Shown here in pieces: positions 22,996-32,993 of a stretch of 64,000 nucleotides of DNA. Made by a program: the position numbers and the translations under genes. The stretch spans positions 496,001 to 560,000 of the forward strand of contig MU404056.1 in assembly GCA_022695795.1 (NCBI GenBank), in the 5' to 3' direction. The notes below the pieces were generated by a model, which was not told where the DNA came from, did no database searches, and saw only the letters and a list, made by a program, of their open reading frames with translations. Numbering within the stretch: the first letter of the stretch is position 1; each line of letters starts with the position of its first letter. Source of the stretch: Biscogniauxia marginata (Eukaryota > Ascomycota > Sordariomycetes > Xylariales > Xylariaceae).

Positions 22996-24795
22996 ATGGC
23001 TGCTTCTATCGAGCACAGTGAAGACTTGGAATCATCTAGACCAATCGAGCTATATCGTGATATACCAACGCCAGAGACGACTGGAACCGTATCAAGCCCA
23101 CACGAGTGCGGAGAGGAGTTTATGAAGAACAACCAAGGTGTGTGTGATACGGTATAGTCCTTTCCTACTAAGCTCACATGACTAATCACTGTGCCTCTTA
23201 CCTATACTAGATCTGTATACTCAACCGCATATAATTACGGCACAAACAACGACAGATGAAACAATGCCTTCGTCTGCCGACCGCGACGCCCCAAGCGTCA
23301 CATATCGCAACCTCTCCTGTGAGCCCGAGCTGTTACTTAACGATGGAACGACGCCTTATCCCGATTTCGCCCCTGAGCCGCCTCTGGCACCAAGTGAATC
23401 CCACGCCACCTACATCGAACAGCCGACGAGAGGGGACTGGGAGTCAGCAAAGCCACTGATTAGGCATCTATGGGTGAATAAGGGACTGAGGTTGGCCGAG
23501 GTTAGGAGACGTCTAGAGGCCCACGGATTTCCTGCAAGGTCGGCAACCCCACATACCCCCCCTTTTCACGAAATATTTTCTCGAGACATGCGCAAAGCGC
23601 CTCAGTCTAACGCGATGGCTGTAGTGAATCGATGTACAAAAAGCACCTCCAGAGGTGGGCGAAGGAGGATCTGACGTGGAGGAAGCAGAAATACACCAAG
23701 TCGGGGGTGACGAAGCGCAACCGCGTGGCCTCCTCGTCGCCGTCGAATCCCCCCGCCGCGATACTCCCGCGTTGCTCCGCGCCGCCGCCCGAGCCGCCGA
23801 TCTACCTCCTGCCCGACCAGCTGCTGCAGTCGCTGCTCCTAAACGTGAGCGGCATGTACCGGGGCGCCCTGCACGACGGGCGGTGGAAGATGCGCGACGC
23901 GCTGACGATCCAGGAGAACGAGTACGACGAGCTGTTCCTCATCATCTTCAAGACGCTGCACTACTCGGACCACACGGACGCGGCGGCGGGCGACCTCGGC
24001 ATGCGCGAGGCCTTCCCCAGCCTGCGGCGCGCCGTCCAGGAGTGCGGCTTCTTCTCGCTGCCGACCATCTGGACGGCCGTGATCCACATCGTGCGGCGGG
24101 GCCACATGCGGTTCGCGTGCCGGTTCATCGCCGAGGCGGCGCGGCTCGCGGGGCTGCTGCACCCCAACTCGCAGCTGCAGCTCATCTTCGCGGACATGCT
24201 GCAGCTGCTCGGGCAGGACGCCGGGATCGCCGAGCACGCGCTCGTGTCGGCGTACACACAGTGCATCTGCGACGTGACGGCGGGGCTCGAGGGCCTGCCC
24301 TTCAGCCACCTGACGGCGCTGACGCTGCGCAACTTCTACCTCCACTACATCGTGTACGTCGACGGGTCCCCCGACGGCGGCGACCAGTCGATGCGCGCCT
24401 TTGAGGACCTGCTCGAGCTCTCGGAGCAGATCTACGACAAGGACGACGAGGTCGTCCTCGAGATCCTGGCCCAGTGGATCCTCTGTCTCGAGCTCGACCC
24501 AGCGGCCGCCCACTCCCTGCACCAGGTCACCGGCGAGATGCTCGGCCGCATCGCGAGCCGCCGCCGGAAGCACGGCGGCGAGTTCAAGTGGAATCTCCTG
24601 CCCAAGTGGCGGGGCGTCAAGCATGTCCTGTCCGTGCTCCACGCGCGGCAGGAGGAGATGAAGTGGTTAGAGAGCGTGCTCTCGGACTCGACGAACAACG
24701 TGGACGTGGGCGCTAAGGACCTCGAGGAGGCTTCCCGGTCCCACCTGGCAATGTGGAGGGATAAGACGGCGTGTGCACCGCTGGTATACACATAG
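22996..24795 (+). CDS. Clr5-domain protein
   Basis: A 546-residue protein from exons 22996-23137, 23211-23538 and 23625-24795. Intron 1 (73 bp, CTAAT branch) and intron 2 (86 bp, TCTAAC branch) keep one frame. Around residues 128-185 the text WESAKPLIRHLWVNKGLRLAEVRRRLEAHGF, then the spliced PASESMYKKHLQRWAKE, is the Clr5 domain, a short helical domain found at the N-terminus of many fungal proteins, named after fission-yeast Clr5. The rest is alpha-helical and Leu/Ala/Arg-rich, possibly repeat-like, with no named domain. A shorter model starting at 23264 (481 residues) is possible; the upstream exon is preferred because the splice joins in frame. Exon 3 is strongly GC-rich while exons 1-2 are not. 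Probable role: nuclear or regulatory, unproven. Confidence 0.82.
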
Positions 24796-25036
24796 ATGTA
24801 CATAATAATCAAATATAATGAACAAAAGAAATCGCCAAATCAGCAGTAATCTATGGACCATCGCACAATCCCCACTAAGCTTGTTATTTCCCCTGATAGA
24901 TCTGATAAGAATATCTCAATTAAAACGATGTGTTAACTACTAATCTAGACGCTATCCTCTCATTCATTCATTTAATCCAATCTATATCTACCTTCGCAGT
25001 CGTATTGTACGCACGCGTATCTAAACCCGGGAGACC

Positions 25037-27598
25037 TCAAACAGCAGACTCGCTATCCCTCGGCCGGGGCTCCCTAGCAAACGAGATCTGGCGAAATCGA
25101 ATCGCCTTCGTGCCCCCCTCCCCCTCCGAGTCCGTAGCCTCCTTCGTGGTATCCTTCCCGACGCTAGTGCTCCGGCTGAGGTTCGTCCCTCGCTTCAGGA
25201 AGCCCGGGCCCGGGCTCTGGCTCTGGGGGCGATCAGTAGCGGCTCCGCTGGCCAACGCTGACTTGTGCGGGTTGCCGATGACCGTGGAGTTTGTCGTGCT
25301 GCGGGCGCCGCTGCGGCTGAACAGGCTGAAGAAGTCCTGCATGAAGGTCGTCTCGAGGTCGCGCGGCTTGCCATCCGTCGTCCAGTAGCGCTCGTTGCTC
25401 AGCTCGTTGCTCAGGTGCCGCCGGAAGTAGCGGTCCTGATTGACCCACCACGCGCGCCAGAGAGTGACGATGAACAGCGTCAGCGGGATCGTGAAGGCCC
25501 AATACACCCAGAACGATGGCATAATCACCGGGCGAGGCAGCCCCTTGGCTGCGTCCTCGGACAGGGCCGGGTCGCCGGCCGTGCCCTCCTCCCAGTTGAA
25601 CATGGACACACCGAAGAGCGTGCCGATGTACTCGCCAGGCAGGAATATGGCCGTGATGACGGCAAGCGCTTTCATGGACGAGCTGTCCCGCGTCGAGGCG
25701 ACAGCCATCCGTGCGTTCAGGTTGTTATCCTCCTGGGCCATCTTCGAATAGATGATGTCGATTTGAGCTCGGCATCTCAGTTCGGACATACGGCGATCAG
25801 TCTCGAGCGCGGTACACAGTCTCCAAGTGCAGTCCAGATACTGCCGGATCTCAAACCAGTGGTGAGCCAGCTCATCTTGCTCATCTGCCTTCGAGGGCTT
25901 GACTTCTCCTCTTGCTACTGCCTGCGCCCGAAGCTCCTTCGCGCGAACGTCGAGTTCATCGCCAGCCTGAATTAGAAGCTTAACAGCACGTTCCATCCAC
26001 CTCAGCGTGTCTAGAAGCTGAATAGCCCCTTTCAGCACGTCATGAGCCTCTTTCATGAGATGAATCGTTTGCGGCGGTACGTAATCAGGCTCGAGGTAAC
26101 TATCAACTGGACTCGGTGCTGAGCGCTCTTGGGTTCGTCGATCGTGACCGTGGCCGTATCCAACCTTCTCCTCGACCATGTCTCTCAGCGTCGACAGGCG
26201 TTTCAAGGGCGCGAAGTGATAGGTTTGGCTGCCACCGCTCCTGGCCCTGTTCCGTCTGTATGCTTCTGAGTTAGCCTGGCCCGTGGTTCCGGTCACTGCG
26301 TCGACGTGCGCTTCGAGGTTGAGTACCTCACCATTATTGGCGAGGACTGCTTCTTCTGTGCGGAAAAGCTGCACTTGGAGAAGTACGACGGGTAGGACTA
26401 GCGGGTGTGCCCAACGTGCTCGGCAAGAGTCGAGACGGCGCTCATATTCATCTAGTGAATCCTCATCATGCCAGCGCGTGTCGAAAGAACGACGGATGAG
26501 GGCCGTTGTCGTCTTAGTGCGTATCTTGTATGCCATTGAAAGGAAATCGTAAGGTGGCTGCGGGTTAGTAGAAAAGCTAAATATTAAGTCTTGGGGTACG
26601 AAGCATGTTAGTTATGCCTAGCGATTATCGAAGTCTAGTCCTCCGGCCAACTCACATAATGTCTCCTTTCTCGAATCCCAGAAAGAGGATTCAATTGTAA
26701 CGCGTTGTATGGATGGCAATGTACCGTGGTGCAGGCCCAAAGTCTCATAGTCCTCCACGGTCAGCTCTAGTCCATCAAGAGTGGCTGTACCTGTGCTGTT
26801 TGGTGTGTCATGGCGAATACGTCGATCAGCGATCCTAAGAATACGATGGTTTCAGTCACTAAGGATAATCCAATTCAGTCCAGCAAGAAAGACGTCAAGC
26901 CTGTTGCAAATTCTTCTCACGCGCGCTGGCTTAGGTGGATCCCTGTGATGGAGGCCGATGACTTCAGATAAGTCCATGAGCCAACGACTCACTTGAATCC
27001 TAACTCAGAAGTAGGATAGGCTTACACTTGACGGACTCTTCCCTGGAGCGACCGCTTTCCCTTTGGGCCGGCTGTGAAATTCCCCTAGAATAAGCCGTCA
27101 ATTCTCATTCGCTCTTGGTTTTTCGTGCACTATTAGTGCTGCGGGACTGTAGATATCTACGGAGTTGACCCAGCAGCTTGCATAACTCACCTGATTGTCT
27201 AGACCGTGGCCGTGCTTCATAGCGTTGTGAAATATTCGCCGGCCCTCATCGCCGTTGGACATAATACTCGGCGAACGAGGCTCGCCGTCGGGGTCGCTCT
27301 CCGGGGGTGCAAACACAGCATATTCGTGATAAGAGACGCGGCTCTCACCGCTAGTGAGCAAGATTTCGCGGACCAGCTCTCGAAGGTCGAAGTTAAATAG
27401 ATTCAACTCGTTTAGACTATGCTGCTTCCACCGAGGCAAACCGACGTTGGGGACACCCATAGGAACAAGGCTCCCACGTCGGGTATTCGGTGCCGTGCGC
27501 CGACTATCACTCGTAGGGGGCCCGGCGACCGCAGCGACTTGATGACGGGCCTCGCTTAAGGCGGCATCTAGCTCGTCGAGGTTGTACTCCATATCCAT
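25037..27598 (-). CDS. CorA-like Mg2+ transporter family protein
   Basis: A 732-residue membrane protein rebuilt from exons 27191-27598, 27026-27084, 26656-26834 and 25037-26589 (introns 106, 191 and 66 bp). The joins give HGLDNQGNFTAGPKG, RVRQVIADRRIRHDT and SRKETLYLIFSFST. The last intron uses an AAG acceptor with CTAAC 21 bases before it. The large cytosolic N-terminal part is followed, near residue 510, by a long helix (SELRCRAQIDIIYSKMAQEDNNLNAR) and then two membrane helices: IFLPGEYIGTLFGVSMFNW and WVYWAFTIPLTLFIVTLW. This is the CorA C-terminal layout, but the usual GMN selectivity motif is replaced by GVS, as in divergent fungal relatives, so Mg2+ transport is not certain. The C-terminal tail is Ser/Arg-rich and probably cytosolic. 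Confidence 0.85.
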
Positions 27599-28177
27599 GG
27601 TTGCGTGGGGATCGGCAGGAAAATATCAGTAAGAAGATTCAACTTAAGTATAGCCAGAGCAAACTCGACTGCAGGGACAGCAACACTAGGAATAAAATCC
27701 AAACACGAGAAAGGACGGCTCGCAAATCAAAGATCTTGTTAACCATGCAGCGACATGCAAGCAAATCACGAGAAGGACTTTATTCGACCTGGCTTCGTTT
27801 GCTGACCGTCACTTACCGCCAAGAATTGGGGCCTGTGCCTCTTGGTGGAGTTGGCACTCCAGTTTTTGTGTTGTTGAATTCAGCCCGATGGCCGGCTGAT
27901 CGGTGAACTGGCCCGACTTATTAACGACGGACAGGCGTTACCTAGACTAGAATACCAAGACTTCATCCTTCGCCCTGCGAAGCTGCAAGCCATGCTGTCG
28001 AGGGTCAGCTGATAGATTCAGCCACCGGCGAGTGTAGCTCTTTAGGAAGGTTATTTGGACTTCGTCGACTCTATGACGCATATTTGATACTTCAGGCGCA
28101 ATTCTATACTCTAGATTGGTAATGTCCCTTCTGGGCTCGTTCAATTATTGGGGTTTTGCTACCCAATATTCCAGGAA
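27599..28177. other. Intergenic, CorA-like promoter and sugar-permease 3' end
   Basis: No coding region of note. Contains the promoter and leader of the CorA-like gene (leftward) and the 3' flank of the MFS permease. Confidence 0.5.
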
Positions 28178-29983
28178 TCAGTTATCGGCTGAAATAGCCC
28201 CTTCAACTTGATAGGTTTTAAAATCTCTTGCTGGAACTTGCTTGTCGAACAACAGGTCAAGTTCTTCGTACGTCCTACCCTTCGTTTCAGGCACTCGAAA
28301 GTACGACCATATCAAACAGAGCACACCTAACCCTCCGAAGAAATATCCCAGTTTTCCCTGCATGTTAGCCTCGTCGGGATTGATCATGTAGGGGATTGCT
28401 GCGGTCATAGCAATGCCGACAACAGCTTGAGCTGCTGTGGCTACGGCAATTGTCTTCGACCGAACACGAGTCGCAGAGCATTCTCCTAGTATGACAAACG
28501 TCACGGGACCAACTGATAGATCATATGCGCCATTCCATATGAGCATAAGTGAGCTCTCCGCCCAAGCAACACCTGAAGGCCGACCGGGAATACTGTCTAA
28601 GATGCCAATGATGAACATTAAGATAATCAAAACCGAGAGGCCAATGTTGAAGATGCGTCGTCGTCCAAACCGCGCGATGAAGAACCAAGAGAAGACAGTA
28701 CTAACCCACCCCACAGCTAGAATGATATATATTAGCTCGTGATCCCTCTGTACTAGAGGACGGGCATGAAGAGCTCACCCAAGAAACCGATGCCCATGTA
28801 AAATGCGTTCTGGTCTGATAACCCTGCTTGTTGAAAGAAATATGTACCATAATTAATGAGGTATATGCCGCTGAGGACCTGAGTTGTATACACTCCGGTT
28901 GAAATCTCGGTCCGTCTCAGGTTGATCCCTTTTATGGTATCAAGATACGTGCTCCCAGCTTCCATTTCCAATTCAAGCCTGTCTGTTTCCGAGATGACGG
29001 CAAGTGTCGCTTCGACGTTCACCTTCTTAGACGACAATCGCTGTAGCGCATCCCGTGCCTCTTCTGTGCGACCTTTGCGCACCAGCCACCAAGGGCTTTC
29101 CGGGATGAAGAATACACCAGGGAGAATGACAAGGACCCAGAACCATTGGAGGGCAAACGGGATGCTATAGGCCCAATGATTCGAAAGCGTTGCTGTTCCA
29201 GCAGTGACGCCATTGCCCAACAACTGTCCAGTGACGAAACATAGATTGGTATAGCTTGTTAGGTATCCACGGAGAGCCATTGGACAGACCTCGGATGCAT
29301 ACGTCGGGCCAATAACAACGAAACACCCCAGAACCAGGCCTCCAAGTAATTCACCCACAAGCAAGACCTGCAGAGAGCGTGCGAAGAATTGAATAAAGAC
29401 AAGACACGCTGTTAACGCGATACAGCCGAAGAAGGTCCACTTGCGACCGAACAACTCCATTGGATATGCAGAGAATAACGCGCCGACAACTTGACCAAGC
29501 GGGTTCCCCATTGAGAGACCGGTTTGCCAGGATGCCGGGATGACATACTAGAGACTACGATCAGCACTGAATGCAATTGCAACCGAAAAGGAGGCTACAT
29601 ACATCACCATCCCCATGCTCGTACCCGAAATCTTTCTTGAATTGCGGCATCGCAAACATGTTTCCAATGATCTGGGGGTCGAAGGCTAACATGATGACGC
29701 CAATGGAGACAAATGCCGACCAGCCCACAGCTGTCGGGTATAGTTTTACTGCTTCCCGGAATGTCAAGGCATGTTCTTGCTGAATCGCTGCCATCAGCGC
29801 TGCATCGCTGGCTCCAGGCTTTGCGTCTTCCGGTGCCTCGTGGTCGCTCGCCATGTTCGCTGCCGACTTTGCCTGTATTGTTTGGTGTCCGCTAGAGCCA
29901 ACCTCGGGATTGGAGTGATCTTCAGAGACTGAGAACGTGCCATAGTGGGATCGCGTGGTCGTTTTATCTTCCCCCCATGCCAT
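28178..29983 (-). CDS. MFS sugar transporter, alpha-glucoside permease type
   Basis: A 562-residue, 12-helix sugar porter of the plasma membrane from exons 29603-29983, 28779-29547 and 28178-28716 (introns 55 and 62 bp). The spliced junctions read GYEHGDGDYVIPASWQTG and GIGFLAVGWVSTVFSW. Family marks: FDPQIIGNMFAMPQFKKDFG after helix 1, PMELFGRKW, PESPWWLVRKGR at the end of the first half, ARFGRRRIFNIG between helices 8 and 9, and VPETKGRTYEELD near the C-terminus. An N-terminal hydrophilic tail of about 80 residues precedes the transport core. The pattern fits the maltose/alpha-glucoside:H+ symporter branch rather than hexose carriers; substrate remains an inference. No glucosidase gene is adjacent. 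Confidence 0.92.
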
Positions 29984-32668
29984 CGCCTACCTTATCAACT
30001 CGGGGGCTAAATGACAGATTGGGACGGAATGCGAAGGGGTCAATTGGATCTTGTTATCAATAGAGTGAGAAGATACCAGGTATCGAGGCCGATCAGGACC
30101 GAAAGTTATCAGTTAACTAACCCCGTTTCATGGTCCGTCCCTACAGATAACCCGTGGCTGAATGAGGGGGAACCAGGGGCATTCCTAGCCAGATTTACAG
30201 GGAGCGGGCTTCTAACCTGTATCCCTTATCGTTCATGTGCAAAGATAAATGCGACGTTGCAATGGTTGCACATGTATGCTTGATTTTGGAAGATGGATAG
30301 AAGAATCCAAAGAGGCTTGAACCCGCATACGATTGGGACACTAGTTGATATCCTTTTATAACGATATCGTTCTGCATTGCTTTAGCTTCAAATTGATGGT
30401 TTCTGAATATCATGTGTTAAAACAAATAATACCATGTAACACACCATGTAATACATATTAATAGTTCTCTAAGGGCTTCGCAGTAGTCACCATTTACCTT
30501 AGGTTAGCTGTTTTTGTGCCTCAAAGCTTCGGCATAAATACAGTTCGTAAATAGGCCATTAGGTCAAGTTGCACTAACACTTAGAAGCTAGATAGGCCAA
30601 CGGAGGTTTTCCTATAATTGAAAGTCGTGGCAACTATGTATATTATTTATTTCGAACGCTTAGTCTTATTGGAATTTGCATGCGTATTCCAACGGGGTTG
30701 TTGACAGTGGACCTGCACCTCGACTGTAAGTTGGCAGCTCCCACGCTATTTTAGAACTGTAGATACTGTTATTTCATTGTCCAAATTATCATGCCATGTA
30801 TTTTTATATGTCAAGATGCGATTGGTCGCTACAGTCCGGTAGATAGACGACACGACTTATACCGTCTTTTATACTACTAAGGGCATTCTCTCTTCCAGAT
30901 GACTAGGGTCTATTCCTGATAATGATTCAACTTAACGTGCGGAAGATCATCACAGGCAACTGGTCCTCGATATTGATTAGTATACTGAGACTGCGTGCCG
31001 GAGGGGTCAAATGACTATCCATAATTTTCTATGCGTCGTGAAATATATAGGAGTAGACGAAAACGAGAGTGTGAATTTATATCGGCATTTAGTGATGCAC
31101 ATGCAGGATTCATCTCGTAAATGGCGGGATAAAAGTACGTACACACTTCGCTGAGTGTTGTTTGAAATGTCACGACGCTAGTAATTGTGTTGTCGAAGAG
31201 GATTAAATAATTACACCTCACAAACTGTGAACCTTGAAAGAATCTTTAAGGTCTTCTTCCTGTTGACAATAACATATCTATTATTTATAGGTCTTGCATG
31301 TCGACCTATCACTTCGGGGTGGGTGTGAGCATATGACCATTAACCATTAGTTTCCATGAAGAACCCTTTACGAGTGATATCCTTCTAGATAAACTCCTGG
31401 GTGTTTAGTGGCATTGATTAATATGGGAGCGGGATATCAGATATACAGCAGACCTATTCAGGCATCATATTTAACTACAGCTTGGATATAGCAGCACCAC
31501 TATCTGGTGAATGGGGTTTAAATCGACTACTGTGGGCGGTATCGTCGTGAAGGCCGTGGAGGGCGATTACAAGGACGAGAGATAATTCTAGCGAGGAGAA
31601 TTATTTATATGGTGCACAAACAAGCGTTTATTTCAACGAAGAGTTATAACGTATTCATATACGCGGTTTCATATCTTTGATTAATCTGGTAAGCAACTTA
31701 TGGGAGCATTTTTCTTCTTTCCCAGTAGTAATATCTTCTTATAACGTACAGCTAACATCGGCGTTACATTCACAGGGTCACGATAGTGATCATGTTAGGT
31801 ATGACTAAGTATCTAGCTATCGGTTCAATTAACTAATCGTTAGTTTAACCAAAATTTGGATACACGCTGCTTCGAAAACTACCTATTTAGATCACTCCTA
31901 GAAGATAAATTTCTCAATAATATTTAAATTTTGTGAAAGACCTCTAGGTTTCGTGGTGCGGAACTAATATTATCGGCCAGACAGTTACCAACCTAGTAGC
32001 TATAACTATATTCTCACGGCTCGCTAACTATTGAAGTTTGCTCTACACCGGGTCACTCTCAAGAATTAACTCATCAGAAGTGAATTTAAGTGAAAATGGT
32101 ATTCAGAGACATAATATTCATAAGGGTAGTCGCCAGGTCGCAACACCCAAACCCGATGCTATTGAATAGCATCATATCCTCCAGGGCTCGCAACACCATG
32201 CTTCCCTAGACTGTTTACCACACCTTCTCAGCTCGCAATAAGGCATTAGAATAGTAGCTTTGGCCTGTTCCAACCCTCGTATTAGCTTACAGATCACAGT
32301 GCTCTCCCTTTTGCAGATACTCTCGTGTACTGTGTACTCGCACTGGTTATATGGCCCGCTTCTTCAACTATTCCGACATATCTTCTGTCGGTATTGGGAA
32401 CGAACAATAGTTCAACAATAGAAAACTCAAAGTTATTGTTCGACAATAGAACTTTTCTTCGATATTGTGCAAGCAAAATTCTTATAAGTCCATCTTCCCT
32501 CGAACTCCTCTTCGAGTTCCTCCCCATCCTCTCCACAACCACCTTCTCTCTCACCCACACAATTCATGCGCGCGCGCTGCCTTCTCGCAACTCCCTTCCT
32601 GAACCTATCGTGACCTTTCCTCATTGAATCATCACATTCTTCATCGGTACCAATTTGAAAAATCCAAA
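29984..32668. other. AT-rich intergenic spacer, 2.7 kb
   Basis: No gene supported; short open frames only. AT-rich, TA-rich and without recognisable transposon ends. The last 370 bp form the promoter and leader of the small gene at 32669, including the ACAATAG block at 32401-32449. Confidence 0.45.
32401..32449 (+). promoter_or_regulatory. Three ACAATAG copies with a 9-bp inverted repeat upstream of the microprotein gene
   Basis: ACAATAG occurs at 32404, 32415 and 32443. CGAACAATA at 32401-32409 is inverted as TATTGTTCG at 32434-32442. It lies about 220-270 bp before the ATG at 32669. HMG-box proteins favour AACAA-type sites, but this is only a possible reading. Confidence 0.25.
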
Positions 32669-32993
32669 ATGGCATCACCTCGTCAAGGTATCCTGAAGAA
32701 ATCAGGGCAGTCAACCCAGACTCCCAAGAAAGTCACATTCAAGGAGGGTCTCGCCTTCGACATCGTCACCGGGGACCAGGTCGCTCCTTCCGACGACTGG
32801 ATCGTAGTCGAACACGACGAGTCTGAGATCGACATCGTCAAACCAGGCCTCGCGAGCCTCTTTATCGGGTTCGTGTCAGTGCTGGTACGTCCCGGCCTTC
32901 AGTAAGTATTCTTGCCCACCTTTCATACCGTGTCAGGTCTCCCCCTACCCATTGTTGGTCATCTCTGATTATTGTATCACATTTTACAGCTGA
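32669..32993 (+). CDS. Small protein with SILK-like and RVxF-like PP1-docking motifs
   Basis: A 78-residue protein from exons 32669-32901 and 32990-32993 (88-bp intron, GTAAGT donor, TTTACAG acceptor); without splicing it ends at 32905 with 77 residues. The two versions differ only at the end (Gln-stop or His-stop). Residues 7-10 are GILK, matching the SILK consensus [GS]IL[RK], and residues 21-24 are KVTF, matching RVxF. This spacing is typical of regulators of type-1 protein phosphatase. An acidic middle (DWIVVEHDESEID) and a hydrophobic tail (GLASLFIGFVSVLV) that could attach to a membrane follow. The frame is open for 15 codons before the ATG but has no earlier ATG. I know no named family for it; the PP1 role is inferred from motifs. 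Confidence 0.6.

Noticed and set aside
23655..24642. Long frames of 249 (+) and 267 (-) codons within the Clr5 gene
   Set aside because: Arg/Ala-rich shadows of a very GC-rich exon; the frame joined to the Clr5 motif is the coding one.
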